Positions 1-6,256 of a stretch of 8,766 nucleotides of DNA are shown one piece after another. The stretch is from positions 1 to 8,766 of the forward strand of contig JBILFK010000060.1 in the NCBI GenBank assembly GCA_044351685.1, written 5' to 3'. The stretch is from JALHRI01 sp044351685. GTDB lineage: Bacteria > Pseudomonadota > Alphaproteobacteria > Rickettsiales > UBA3002. Made by a program: the position numbers and the translations under genes. Every line of letters starts with the position of its first letter. Within the stretch, counting starts at the first letter, position 1. A model generated the notes under the pieces. It ran no database searches, was not told where the DNA came from, and was given only the letters and a program-made list of their open reading frames with translations.

Positions 1-171
1 AAGCTCACCGCCATTCTTGGCGAGAAAAAAGAAACGCGTATTTTTGTACGCGGCGATACCGCCATTGATTATGGCAAAGTCATGCAGGTGATTGGCGAAA
101 TTACTGCCGCAGGCTACACCAAAGTGGCGCTCGTTACCAATAACCAGCCCGCACCTAAACCCAAATCGTGA
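1..171 (+). CDS. tolR: TolR, C-terminal part (ExbD/TolR family)
   Basis: Only the last 56 codons are in the window; the gene runs off the left edge. The frame is open from base 1 to a TGA at 169-171. The visible part contains TRIFVRGDTAIDYGKVM, matching the conserved periplasmic ExbD/TolR pattern (a strand ending in R-x-D, then a helix beginning YG-x-V-M), followed by a helix, a final strand KVALVT and a short Pro/Lys tail. In this family TolR is a single-pass inner-membrane protein with a periplasmic domain. With TolQ it forms the channel that couples the proton motive force to TolA movement. The membrane segment and its key Asp lie outside the window. The stop is 6 bases before the tolA start, consistent with one transcript and coupled translation. 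Identification rests on the sequence pattern plus the adjacent tolA. Confidence 0.9.
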   Translation, partial: KLTAILGEKKETRIFVRGDTAIDYGKVMQVIGEITAAGYTKVALVTNNQPAPKPKS

Positions 172-177
172 GCTTAG

Positions 178-981
178 GTGGTGGATTTTGTTGAGCGCCG
201 CAGTCTATTTATTTCGCTGGGGCTGCATGTTGCAGCCATCATCATTACCATTGTCGGCTTTCCCTTTTTATCGCGCACGCCTGATCCAGAACCGTTCGTG
301 ATGACAGTCGAGGTGGTGCCGATTGGCGCCATGACCAACCTGCCCTCACAGCAAAAACCGATTCAGAAAAAACAGGAAACCGAAGCACCAAAAACCCAAA
401 AACCCACCCCACCCACCGCCAAAGAAAAGCCCGCCGAAGCTGCACCACCCAAAGATGCGGTGCCGCTGCCCGATAAGGAAAAAGAAGAAAAGAAAAAGCC
501 CGAAGAAAACCCGGAAGATAAAAAAGACGAAAAGAAAAAAGACGAACTGGCCGAACTGCTGAATAAAATGCGGCAGGAAGCCGAGAGCAAAAAGAACGCC
601 AAAGACGAAAGCACGCAGGAAGAAAACAAAACCATTTCCGATAAACCCTACGATGATTCGCTGCCGCTTTCCATCAGCGAAAAAGATGCCATTCGCAGCC
701 AGTTCATTAAATGCTGGCGCATGCCTGCTGGCTCGCCCAACCCCGAAGAGCTAGTGGTTACCGTATCGGTAGAAGTTAGCGCGGAAGGCGAAGTGCTGCG
801 CGCCGAACTCGCCAGCGGCCAAAGTGGTAACTATAACAGCAACCCGTTTTTCCGCGCCGCTGCCGATGCTGCAATTCGTGCAGTCCATCGCTGCAGCCCG
901 CTGCAAAACCTGCCTACCGATAAATATGGCAGCTGGCGCGAAATGGAACTAACCTTTGACCCTCAGGAATTGCTGTTCTAA
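178..981 (+). CDS. tolA: TolA, cell envelope integrity protein
   Basis: A 267-residue TolA. Residues about 9-31 form one N-terminal membrane anchor (FISLGLHVAAIIITIVGF). Residues about 57-165 are a low-complexity Pro/Lys/Glu linker with strongly charged K/E runs, which should span the periplasm. Residues about 166-267 form a compact C-terminal domain of the TonB/TolA type with two cysteines, C179 and C239, that could form a disulfide. The family carries force from TolQR to the outer membrane and contacts TolB and Pal. The protein is shorter than Escherichia coli TolA (421 residues), mostly in the linker. Start: tandem GTG codons lie at 178 and 181, and an in-frame TAG at 175 rules out anything further upstream. 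No strong Shine-Dalgarno is visible, so translation is probably coupled to tolR. The stop at 979-981 abuts the ancestral stop of the opposing gene, and I see no terminator here. Confidence 0.93.
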   Translation: MVDFVERRSLFISLGLHVAAIIITIVGFPFLSRTPDPEPFVMTVEVVPIGAMTNLPSQQKPIQKKQETEAPKTQKPTPPTAKEKPAEAAPPKDAVPLPDKEKEEKKKPEENPEDKKDEKKKDELAELLNKMRQEAESKKNAKDESTQEENKTISDKPYDDSLPLSISEKDAIRSQFIKCWRMPAGSPNPEELVVTVSVEVSAEGEVLRAELASGQSGNYNSNPFFRAAADAAIRAVHRCSPLQNLPTDKYGSWREMELTFDPQELLF

Positions 982-2099
982 TTAGGCTCTGTCGTGTATA
1001 TTAGGCACCGCCGCTTCGTAAAGCCTTTGTAGCGCTAGTTTCAGCTTAGCGGGTGGGTCAGATAGCTTTACTGCCGAAACAAGGCGACTGCGAATAGCCC
1101 CCTCTGGCAACGCATCTGTGGGCATGGAATCGGAGATGGTAACCGGCTTAGCGTCTTCAAATGCAAGGGTTTCTGGCAGCCCATCCGTCTCTGGTTTTTT
1201 AAGCCGCTTAAAACCTTTCCATTCCGGGTGTTTGGTAAAAAGTGAGCCATCTGCAAGAGTGTGTGTCGTTTCTGCTACCAGCGTTTCTGTAAGGGTTAGC
1301 AGCTCTTTATATGCGGCTCTTTATATGCGGCTCTTGATACTTCATTGCCAGATCTACAACGGAGTTCTCTTTTCAAGGTCTGATACAACCAACCAATATG
1401 CGATTCCGCAACAGTGACTGGGTTGATATTCGGGTAGTTATCCGAACGCACAAGATCAGACTGCCCAACCCTATCAATCAGCGAAAGCGTCAAATCAGGA
1501 GCAACCATGATGTTTTCATTATGCAAATCCGCACCAATTGGCACGATTTTCTGATATCCCACAAACGCAGCTTGTTCAAACGCACTGCGCAATGCTTCCG
1601 GGTTTGTGAGCAATGCCTTTACAAGCTGCGTTCTATTTTCTTCTCGTTTGCCATTGGAATGGTTTTCAAAACCGCAATCAATAAAATGGGCAAGGGTTAT
1701 ACCCGGGTGTTTACGAACAATCTCGATGCGCGGGATATCTTGCTTGTTATCACCCCAATGCAACAGCGATTGGCTAACTTTGGGGCCCACAAAAAAGAAA
1801 TCTGGCACTGTAAGTGATTGCTGCGGCGAGGTCAGCGAAGTGCTGTTGAGTAATTGCTCGCGCACTCCAGCAACATTTTTCTTTCTTATGCGCAACAAGT
1901 AATCTTCAAACCCTGCAACGGGAATATCATAAACGGCAAATGTCGATGCACTTTTTTCATGCAAAAGGGACTCTGCAAGCAACGCTTGCACAGTTGACGG
2001 GGGCTGTGGTGAGGGTTTGGATTCCACCATATCCGTAATTTTATCAAATCCGCTGCCCGAAAAGGTTACAGTTGCATGAAATTGCCGCAGTTTTGGCAA
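982..2099 (-). pseudogene. Frameshifted kinase-fold (phosphotransferase-like) protein gene
   Basis: A minus-strand gene between tolA and tolB that I do not recognise as a named family. From a TTG at 2099 (in-frame ATG at 2030 is the alternative; an in-frame TGA at 2103-2105 closes the frame upstream) it reads 267 codons to a TAA at 1296-1298. Residues 191-196 are DLHNEN, fitting the D-x4-N catalytic loop of protein-kinase-like folds. LIDR follows, with D209 in the place of the DFG aspartate. The stretch around residues 50-72 (FAVYDIP, then YLLRI) resembles an N-lobe, but the usual beta-3 lysine appears to be Arg or shifted. A 14-bp tandem duplication at 1302-1335 shifts the frame after residue E261. 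The other frame is open without a stop from 1320 down to 982, and deleting one copy gives a continuous 367-residue protein. Today's product would lose 106 C-terminal residues and gain six unrelated ones (PHIKSC). The kinase core might still be made. Substrate unknown. Confidence 0.75.
1302..1335. repeat. 14-bp tandem duplication (2.4 copies) causing a frameshift
   Basis: The unit CTCTTTATATGCGG occurs at 1303-1316 and again at 1317-1330, followed by a partial CTCTT at 1331-1335; one matching base extends the period to 1302. Fourteen is not a multiple of three, so the extra copy shifts the minus-strand gene from one frame into another. Both frames are open across the junction, as expected for a recent event. 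It may be a real replication-slippage mutation, a reversible switch or an assembly error. Confidence 0.95.
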
Positions 2100-2135
2100 A
2101 AATCAGCATTTGAAATTTATACGGCGCGTGTTAGC

Positions 2136-2164
2136 TTGCGGCACAGAAAATAGGCTGCTATGAC
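2136..2164 (+). promoter_or_regulatory. Candidate sigma-70 promoter for tolB
   Basis: TTGCGG (2136-2141) and TATGAC (2159-2164) are separated by exactly 17 bases. The -10 box is preceded by TGC, giving an extended -10. Transcription would start near 2171, leaving a short leader with a GGGG Shine-Dalgarno (2177-2180 region) before the ATG at 2186. The match to consensus is partial (3/6 and 4/6). A weaker alternative is TTGGCA (2093-2098) with TATACG (2118-2123). A local promoter is expected because the opposing gene separates tolB from tolA. Confidence 0.4.
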
Positions 2165-2185
2165 GCAGCAAAATTGGGGTTATCT

Positions 2186-3496
2186 ATGCTACGCTTCGTT
2201 ACGTTATTTGCTGTTTTAATGCTGCCCGTTACTGCCAGCGCTGCGCTTAAAATTGATATTACCAAAGGCAATGTCGACCCATTACCCATTTCCGTCACCG
2301 ATCTTACGGCACCCGATGCCGCCACCAGCGCGATTGGCCGCGATATTTCCGGCGTGATTGCTGCCAACCTTGAGCGTTCTGGCTTGTTCCGCCCCATCAG
2401 CTCTTCGGCCTTCATTGAAACCATTACCAATGGCGATGCCGTGCCGCGCTTTGCCGATTGGCGACAAATTAACTCGCAGGCACTGATTACCGGCACTGTC
2501 ACGCAGGAAGGGCCCGATCGTTTGCGCGTAAGCTTCCGCCTGTGGGATGCGCTGGCCGAAGTGCAAGTTGCCGGCAAGGAATATAACACCTACACGCGCA
2601 ACTGGCGCCGTGTTGCCCACCTGATGTCAGATGAAATTTACAAACGCCTCACCGGCGAAAGCGGCTATTTCGATACACGTATTGTGTATGTGGCAGAATC
2701 TGGTCCTGCCACGCGCCGCATCAAACGTCTGGCCATTATGGATCAGGATGGTGAAAACCATAAATACCTCACAGATGGCGGAATTCTGGTGCTAACGCCG
2801 CGCTTCTCACCGAATACGCAGGAAATTCTCTATATGTCGTATGCGGGCAGCCAACCACGCGTGTTCCTGCGTGATCTGCAAACGGGTCGCGAAGAAAGCT
2901 TGGGGCGCTTCAACGGCATGTCGTTTGCGCCGCGCTTTAACTATGATGGTTCGCGCATGTTAATGTCGATTGCACAAGGCGGCACTACCAGTATCTATGA
3001 AATGGATTTGCGCTCGCGGCAAATGCGCCGCCTCACGCAGGGGCCGGGCATTGATACCTCGCCTTCCTATTCGCCCGATGGCTCACGCATTGTGTTCAAC
3101 TCTGATCGCGGCGGCAGCCAGCAGCTTTACACTATGGATGGTAACGGCGGCAACGTGCAGCGCATCAGCTTTGGCGAAGGGCGTTACGGCACGCCAGTCT
3201 GGTCGCCACGTCAGGATCTGATCGCTTTCACCAAAATGCATCGAGGTAGTTTTTATATTGGTGTCATGCGCCCCGATGGTGCTGGCGAACGCCTGCTGAC
3301 CCAAAGCTGGCTCGATGAAGGCCCAAGCTGGGCACCCAATGGTCGCGTGCTCATTTTCAGTCGCGAGTTTCCGGGTGGCAGCGGCGGCAACCGCTCGCGC
3401 CTCTACTCGATTGATATCACCGGCTATAACCTGCGCGAAGTGATGACACCGATGGATGCTTCTGACCCCGCATGGTCGCCTCTTTTACCAATGTAA
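2186..3496 (+). CDS. tolB: TolB, periplasmic beta-propeller of the Tol-Pal system
   Basis: A 436-residue TolB, the usual length for the family. Residues 1-19 are a Sec signal peptide (hydrophobic core, ending VTASA before ALKID). Residues about 20-165 form the N-terminal alpha/beta domain, including ARDIS-like IGRDISGVIAANLERSGLF. Residues about 170-436 form the propeller, with repeated blades of the pattern PRFSP, PSYSPDGSRIVF, PVWSPRQDLIAF, PSWAPNGRVLIF and PAWSPL. TolB works in the periplasm, binding Pal through the propeller and TolA through its N terminus. Start: the ATG at 2186 is preceded by GGGG at good spacing and gives a clean signal peptide. The upstream in-frame TTG at 2174 would add four residues and lacks support. 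It is divergent from the kinase-like gene, with 86 bases between their starts. No convincing terminator follows; a weak bulged hairpin at 3505-3524 lacks a T run. Confidence 0.96.
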   Translation: MLRFVTLFAVLMLPVTASAALKIDITKGNVDPLPISVTDLTAPDAATSAIGRDISGVIAANLERSGLFRPISSSAFIETITNGDAVPRFADWRQINSQALITGTVTQEGPDRLRVSFRLWDALAEVQVAGKEYNTYTRNWRRVAHLMSDEIYKRLTGESGYFDTRIVYVAESGPATRRIKRLAIMDQDGENHKYLTDGGILVLTPRFSPNTQEILYMSYAGSQPRVFLRDLQTGREESLGRFNGMSFAPRFNYDGSRMLMSIAQGGTTSIYEMDLRSRQMRRLTQGPGIDTSPSYSPDGSRIVFNSDRGGSQQLYTMDGNGGNVQRISFGEGRYGTPVWSPRQDLIAFTKMHRGSFYIGVMRPDGAGERLLTQSWLDEGPSWAPNGRVLIFSREFPGGSGGNRSRLYSIDITGYNLREVMTPMDASDPAWSPLLPM

Positions 3497-3569
3497 TTGG
3501 GGTGCTGTGCCTACGCGGCAACAGTTAAGCTATTGATATTATTTTATAAAATTCGTTTTTGGCGATTAA

Positions 3570-3590
3570 TTTAGCAATGGTTGCTAAAAT
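3570..3590 (+). promoter_or_regulatory. Palindrome overlapping an extended -10 element upstream of pal
   Basis: TTTAGCAA (3570-3577), TGG, TTGCTAAA (3581-3588) is a perfect 8-bp inverted repeat with a 3-base centre. Its right arm overlaps TGCTAAAAT (3582-3590), which matches the extended -10 pattern TGnTATAAT except at one base. The nearest -35-like hexamer, TTGGCG (3559-3564), is 20 bases away, longer than usual. The arrangement suggests a promoter for pal with an operator across it. It is AT-rich and not followed by a T run, so a tolB terminator is less likely. No factor can be named. Confidence 0.35.
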
Positions 3591-3633
3591 GCAACATCGA
3601 CGCGTCACAATATATAAGTAGCCCCTATTTGAA

Positions 3634-3680
3634 GTGAGATGCGCTTGCGTTTTGGTAGGCGTTGTGCAATGTGCACTCAC
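3634..3680 (+). promoter_or_regulatory. Long bulged hairpin in the pal 5' leader
   Basis: GTGAG-A-TGCGC-TTGC (3634-3648) pairs with GCAA-T-GTGCA-CTCAC (3666-3680). This makes 14 base pairs, one of them G-U, with single-base bulges at 3639 and 3670 and a 17-base loop. Within it lies the smaller palindrome GTGCA-ATG-TGCAC (3664-3676). Further down is a short GCC-TAAC-GGC hairpin (3682-3691) and a run of seven T (3701-3707), then the ribosome binding site. If transcribed from the upstream candidate promoter it would sit in the pal untranslated leader. It could affect mRNA stability or attenuation, but it matches no riboswitch class that I recognise. Confidence 0.35.
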
Positions 3681-3723
3681 GGCCTAACGGCATGTGTCAA
3701 TTTTTTTAACTTATTGTGATATC

Positions 3724-3728
3724 AGGAG
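3724..3728 (+). promoter_or_regulatory. Strong Shine-Dalgarno for pal
   Basis: AGGAG lies 8 bases before the ATG at 3737 and decides that start over the in-frame ATG at 3716, which would place seven extra residues (including Asp) before the lipoprotein signal. Confidence 0.85.
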
Positions 3729-3736
3729 ATTTAATA

Positions 3737-4216
3737 ATGAAAACGACAGCTTTGGCATTAGTTTCTGCTCTTTTCCTGCTGGCTGCTTGCGATAGCGCTG
3801 GTACGGATGCAAATGGCGCTGGTGGCGCTGGTGGTGCTGGTGGCGCTGCTTCGGGCCCAGGCTCGCAAGCTGACCTCTCGACCAACATTGGTGACCGCGT
3901 ATTCTTCGCTTACGACGCTGATGCACTCAGCTCGGAAGCTCAGGCAACCCTGCAGCGTCAAGCTGGCTGGCTGAAACAGTACGGTAACGTACGCGTTGTT
4001 ATCGAAGGTCACGCCGATGAGCGCGGTACCCGCGAATACAACATTGCTCTTGGTGAGCGCCGCGCAGCGGCAACCAAGAACTTCCTCGTAAGCCTCGGCG
4101 TAGCTGCTGATCGCGTTTCGACCATCTCGTATGGTAAAGAGCGTCCAGCTGTTGTTGGCAACGACGAGTCGGCCTGGGGCCAGAACCGTCGTGGCGTAAC
4201 CGTGATTGCTAACTAG
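3737..4216 (+). CDS. pal: Pal, peptidoglycan-associated outer-membrane lipoprotein
   Basis: A 159-residue Pal. Residues 1-17 are a lipoprotein signal with lipobox L15-A16-A17-C18, so Cys18 is the lipidated first mature residue; the next residue is Asp19. A flexible Gly/Ala-rich linker follows (about 20-45), including the in-frame repeat GAG-GAG-GAG-GAA at 27-38. Residues about 50-159 are an OmpA-like peptidoglycan-binding domain with VFFAYD, GHADERGT (91-98; D94) and YNIALGERRA (101-110; R109), the residues that contact diaminopimelate in the family. Pal tethers the outer membrane to peptidoglycan and is released by TolB. The codons look biased towards GCT, GGT and CGT more than in neighbouring genes, which with the strong ribosome site and private terminator suggests high expression. 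It is probably its own transcription unit, with a candidate promoter near 3582-3590 and a terminator at 4238-4273. Confidence 0.97.
   Translation: MKTTALALVSALFLLAACDSAGTDANGAGGAGGAGGAASGPGSQADLSTNIGDRVFFAYDADALSSEAQATLQRQAGWLKQYGNVRVVIEGHADERGTREYNIALGERRAAATKNFLVSLGVAADRVSTISYGKERPAVVGNDESAWGQNRRGVTVIAN
3815..3850 (+). repeat. Four 9-bp tandem repeats coding Gly-Ala-Gly in the Pal linker
   Basis: Four consecutive 9-base units, GGCGCTGGT, GGCGCTGGT, GGTGCTGGT and GGCGCTGCT, encode GAG-GAG-GAG-GAA in the linker after the lipidated cysteine. Since each unit is three codons, gain or loss by slippage would change linker length without breaking the frame. Confidence 0.9.
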
Positions 4217-4237
4217 TCACGTTACGAACACCAAACG

Positions 4238-4273
4238 AACCCCTGCAGGTGAATCCATCTGCAGGGGTTTTTT
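4238..4273 (+). terminator. Intrinsic terminator after pal
   Basis: AACCCCTGCAG (4238-4248) pairs perfectly with CTGCAGGGGTT (4259-4269). The stem can extend inwards by three more pairs (one G-U) to a four-base loop. A run of six T (4268-4273) follows. It lies 22 bases after the pal stop and should separate pal from cpoB, at least in part. Confidence 0.92.
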
Positions 4274-4332
4274 GTTTGTAGTTTTTTTACGCTTGCATTA
4301 GGCATAGCATCGGCCGCTTTCACGGAGTTCTT

Positions 4333-5208
4333 ATGCGCAAAATATATCTCATTCTTCTGGTTCTCATCACTAGCCCCGCAATCGCGCAGGATGCTGGTGG
4401 CCTTAACGATCGCTTGAACCGCCTAGAGCGCGACATCACGTTTTTGCAGCGGCAGATTTATCGTGGCGCCAATGTAGACCCATCCGCCGCTGGCGCGCCT
4501 GTTGAAGCAGGCAGCGGTGCTGCGCAATTACAAGTGCAAATTTCCGAAATTCAAACCCAAATGCGGCAAATTCGCGGCGGGCTCGAACAGGTGCAATACA
4601 GCCAATCGAAAATCAAACAAGATCTCAAACTGCTCAGCGAAGATATCGATTTCCGCCTGAAAGCACTTGAAGAAGCGGCAAAGCAACCTGCTGAAGAAGT
4701 AAGTGCAGCAGAAGAAAAGAATGTGCCGGAAGAAAACCTCAAAGAAACAGAATCACCTAGTGAAGATTCAGTAGCGAAAAAATCTGCGCCGCCAAAAAAC
4801 ACTCAAACACAATTCAACGACTCCGATACGCATTATAATTTCGCCTTCGATCTGCTGAATAAGAAGCAATACGATAAAGCCGCAGCCTCGTTCACTGGCT
4901 TTGTACGCGAATATCCCAAGGATCCACTGGTACCTAACGCGCTCTATTGGCTGGGCGAAAGCTATTATGCGCGCGGCGATTATGTGCGCGCAGCCGATGG
5001 GTTTCGTCGGGGCTATGAAGCAGCACCCGAAGGCCAGAAAGCCGCCGATAATTTGTTGAAACTTGGCCTATCACTTGCCAATGTGAAGCGTAAAGAAGAA
5101 GCCTGCGTGGTGCTGACACAGGTGATTACCAAATACGATCAGAAATCGCAGGCCGCCACCCATGCGCGCGCCGAACAAGCCAAAGCCCGCCTTGAGTGTG
5201 GCAAGTAA
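4333..5208 (+). CDS. cpoB: CpoB (YbgF), periplasmic coiled-coil/TPR protein of the Tol system
   Basis: A 291-residue protein. Residues 1-18 are a Sec signal peptide ending PAIA before QD. Residues about 24-45 (LNDRLNRLERDITFLQRQI) and about 64-115 look like coiled coil, which in the family drives trimerisation. Residues about 116-160 are a charged Glu/Lys/Ser linker. Residues about 164-272 hold TPR-type repeats: HYNFAFDLLNKKQYDKAAASF, then PNALYWLGESYYARGDYVRAADGF, then ADNLLKLGLSL. CpoB binds TolA and, in Escherichia coli, links outer-membrane constriction with septal peptidoglycan synthesis. Start: ATG at 4333 with GGAG at 4324-4327. It follows the pal terminator, and I see no convincing promoter in the 116-base gap. 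Its 3' end overlaps the longest tilS frame by 47 bases. Two cysteines (C257, C289) lie in the C-terminal part. Confidence 0.92.
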   Translation: MRKIYLILLVLITSPAIAQDAGGLNDRLNRLERDITFLQRQIYRGANVDPSAAGAPVEAGSGAAQLQVQISEIQTQMRQIRGGLEQVQYSQSKIKQDLKLLSEDIDFRLKALEEAAKQPAEEVSAAEEKNVPEENLKETESPSEDSVAKKSAPPKNTQTQFNDSDTHYNFAFDLLNKKQYDKAAASFTGFVREYPKDPLVPNALYWLGESYYARGDYVRAADGFRRGYEAAPEGQKAADNLLKLGLSLANVKRKEEACVVLTQVITKYDQKSQAATHARAEQAKARLECGK

Positions 5209-6256
5209 TAGTATCGCGCCCGCACGCAGCCATTATGCGCAGCTAAGTGAAAGCTTTTGCGATGCGCTAGATTCTCTTGGCCCGTTTGAACCGGAACCCC
5301 ATATCGCTATCGCCGTTTCCGGTGGCAGCGATAGCATGGCGCTATTGCTGCTTGCACAGCACTGGGTTCAGCAACAGGGCGGCACGCTCACCGCACTCAC
5401 CGTCGATCATCGCCTGCGCGAAGCCTCAACGCACGAAGCGCAACGCGTGGCGCAGTGGTGCGAGGCACGTGGTATTGCGCACCATATTCTTACCCCCGCC
5501 CATACCCGTGCGGGCAATAACCTGCAGGCGGCCGCACGTACATGGCGTTATCAGGCGCTGACCGATTGGTGCAAAGCACAGCATGTATTGCATTTACTCG
5601 TCGCGCATCATCAGGGCGATCTCATTGAAACACATTTGCTTCTGCAAGCACGCGGTGCCACGCAAGATGGTGCAGCCAGCATGCCACGCATGCGCTTAAT
5701 GCACGGTGTCCGCATATTACGCCCGTTACTTGCCTTCAGCCGCAATGAACTCCGCGAGTATCTTGCCAACGAACATCAGGAGTTTATCGACGATCCAAGC
5801 AACAGCGATACGCGCTTTGCGCGTGTACAGTTGCGCCAGCAACTTGCTGCTTCTGCCACCAATACGCATCACACGCTGCACAGCATTGCCATTGCGGCAG
5901 ATAGGCGCAAAGCGCATGAAGCTGCCTTAGCAGAAGCGGCTTACCGCAGCGTCACGTGGTATGTGGGAAACGATGTGCGCATGGATGCAGAAGCGTTTTA
6001 TGCACTTGAACCCGAACTGGCCACCACCTTACTTGCTAATCTGTTACGCAGCCTGAATGGTCGTAGCAGCCGGCCACGCCGGCATGAAACCCTGCATCTC
6101 TATGAAACATTACGCACAGAAGCCGCAAAAGCCACGCTGGCTGGCGCTATTATCATTCGTAGTGGCGCATGCATTCAGTTTATGCGCGAACACACCCAGC
6201 ACGCTAAGACGCCTGCTCCGCTATTGCCACTGGCTCCCAGCCCCTTTTGGGCTTGA
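5162..6256 (+). CDS. tilS: TilS, tRNA(Ile)-lysidine synthetase
   Basis: Up to 364 residues from the ATG at 5162. An N-type ATP pyrophosphatase domain shows the P-loop SGGSDS at 53-58, VDHRLR at 81-86, AHHQGDLIET at 148-157 and DDPSN at 210-214 with RFARVQLR after it. These fit TilS, a cytosolic enzyme that uses ATP and lysine to convert C34 of the CAU-anticodon tRNA-Ile to lysidine so that it reads AUA. It is shorter than Escherichia coli TilS (432 residues), and the C-terminal region after about residue 230 is weakly recognisable, so the far C-terminal domain is probably reduced. The start is uncertain. ATG 5162 lies inside cpoB and has only a weak AGG upstream; TTG 5192 or GTG 5198 would give about 352-354 residues and still keep the whole catalytic domain. 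It is likely co-transcribed with cpoB. Confidence 0.93.
   Translation: MRAPNKPKPALSVASNSIAPARSHYAQLSESFCDALDSLGPFEPEPHIAIAVSGGSDSMALLLLAQHWVQQQGGTLTALTVDHRLREASTHEAQRVAQWCEARGIAHHILTPAHTRAGNNLQAAARTWRYQALTDWCKAQHVLHLLVAHHQGDLIETHLLLQARGATQDGAASMPRMRLMHGVRILRPLLAFSRNELREYLANEHQEFIDDPSNSDTRFARVQLRQQLAASATNTHHTLHSIAIAADRRKAHEAALAEAAYRSVTWYVGNDVRMDAEAFYALEPELATTLLANLLRSLNGRSSRPRRHETLHLYETLRTEAAKATLAGAIIIRSGACIQFMREHTQHAKTPAPLLPLAPSPFWA

Noticed and set aside
363..635. Ser/Phe-rich minus-strand frame inside tolA
   Set aside because: It is the mirror of the Lys/Glu/Pro linker of TolA and only reflects its low complexity.
1068..1256. 62-codon minus-strand frame beginning MQMAH
   Set aside because: It overlaps the repaired C-terminal frame of the kinase-like gene, which is open over a longer span and joins the upstream domain.
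1398..1817. 139-codon plus-strand frame across the kinase-like gene
   Set aside because: It is opposite the better-supported minus-strand frame with kinase motifs, and its product shows no domain or ribosome site.
983..2165. Possible flanking direct repeat (TAGGCT at 983 and at 2151) around the inserted gene
   Set aside because: Only six bases match, which is within chance; no inverted repeats, integrase or transposase accompany it.
2174..2185. Alternative TTG start of tolB
   Set aside because: It would put four residues before a complete signal peptide and moves the start away from the GGGG ribosome site.
3505..3524. Hairpin after tolB (CTGT-GCC with GGC-A-ACAG)
   Set aside because: Seven pairs with a bulge and no T run after it; too weak to call a terminator.
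4270..4332. Possible promoter for cpoB
   Set aside because: Several T-rich hexamers are present, but none pairs with a -10-like box at 16-18 bases spacing.
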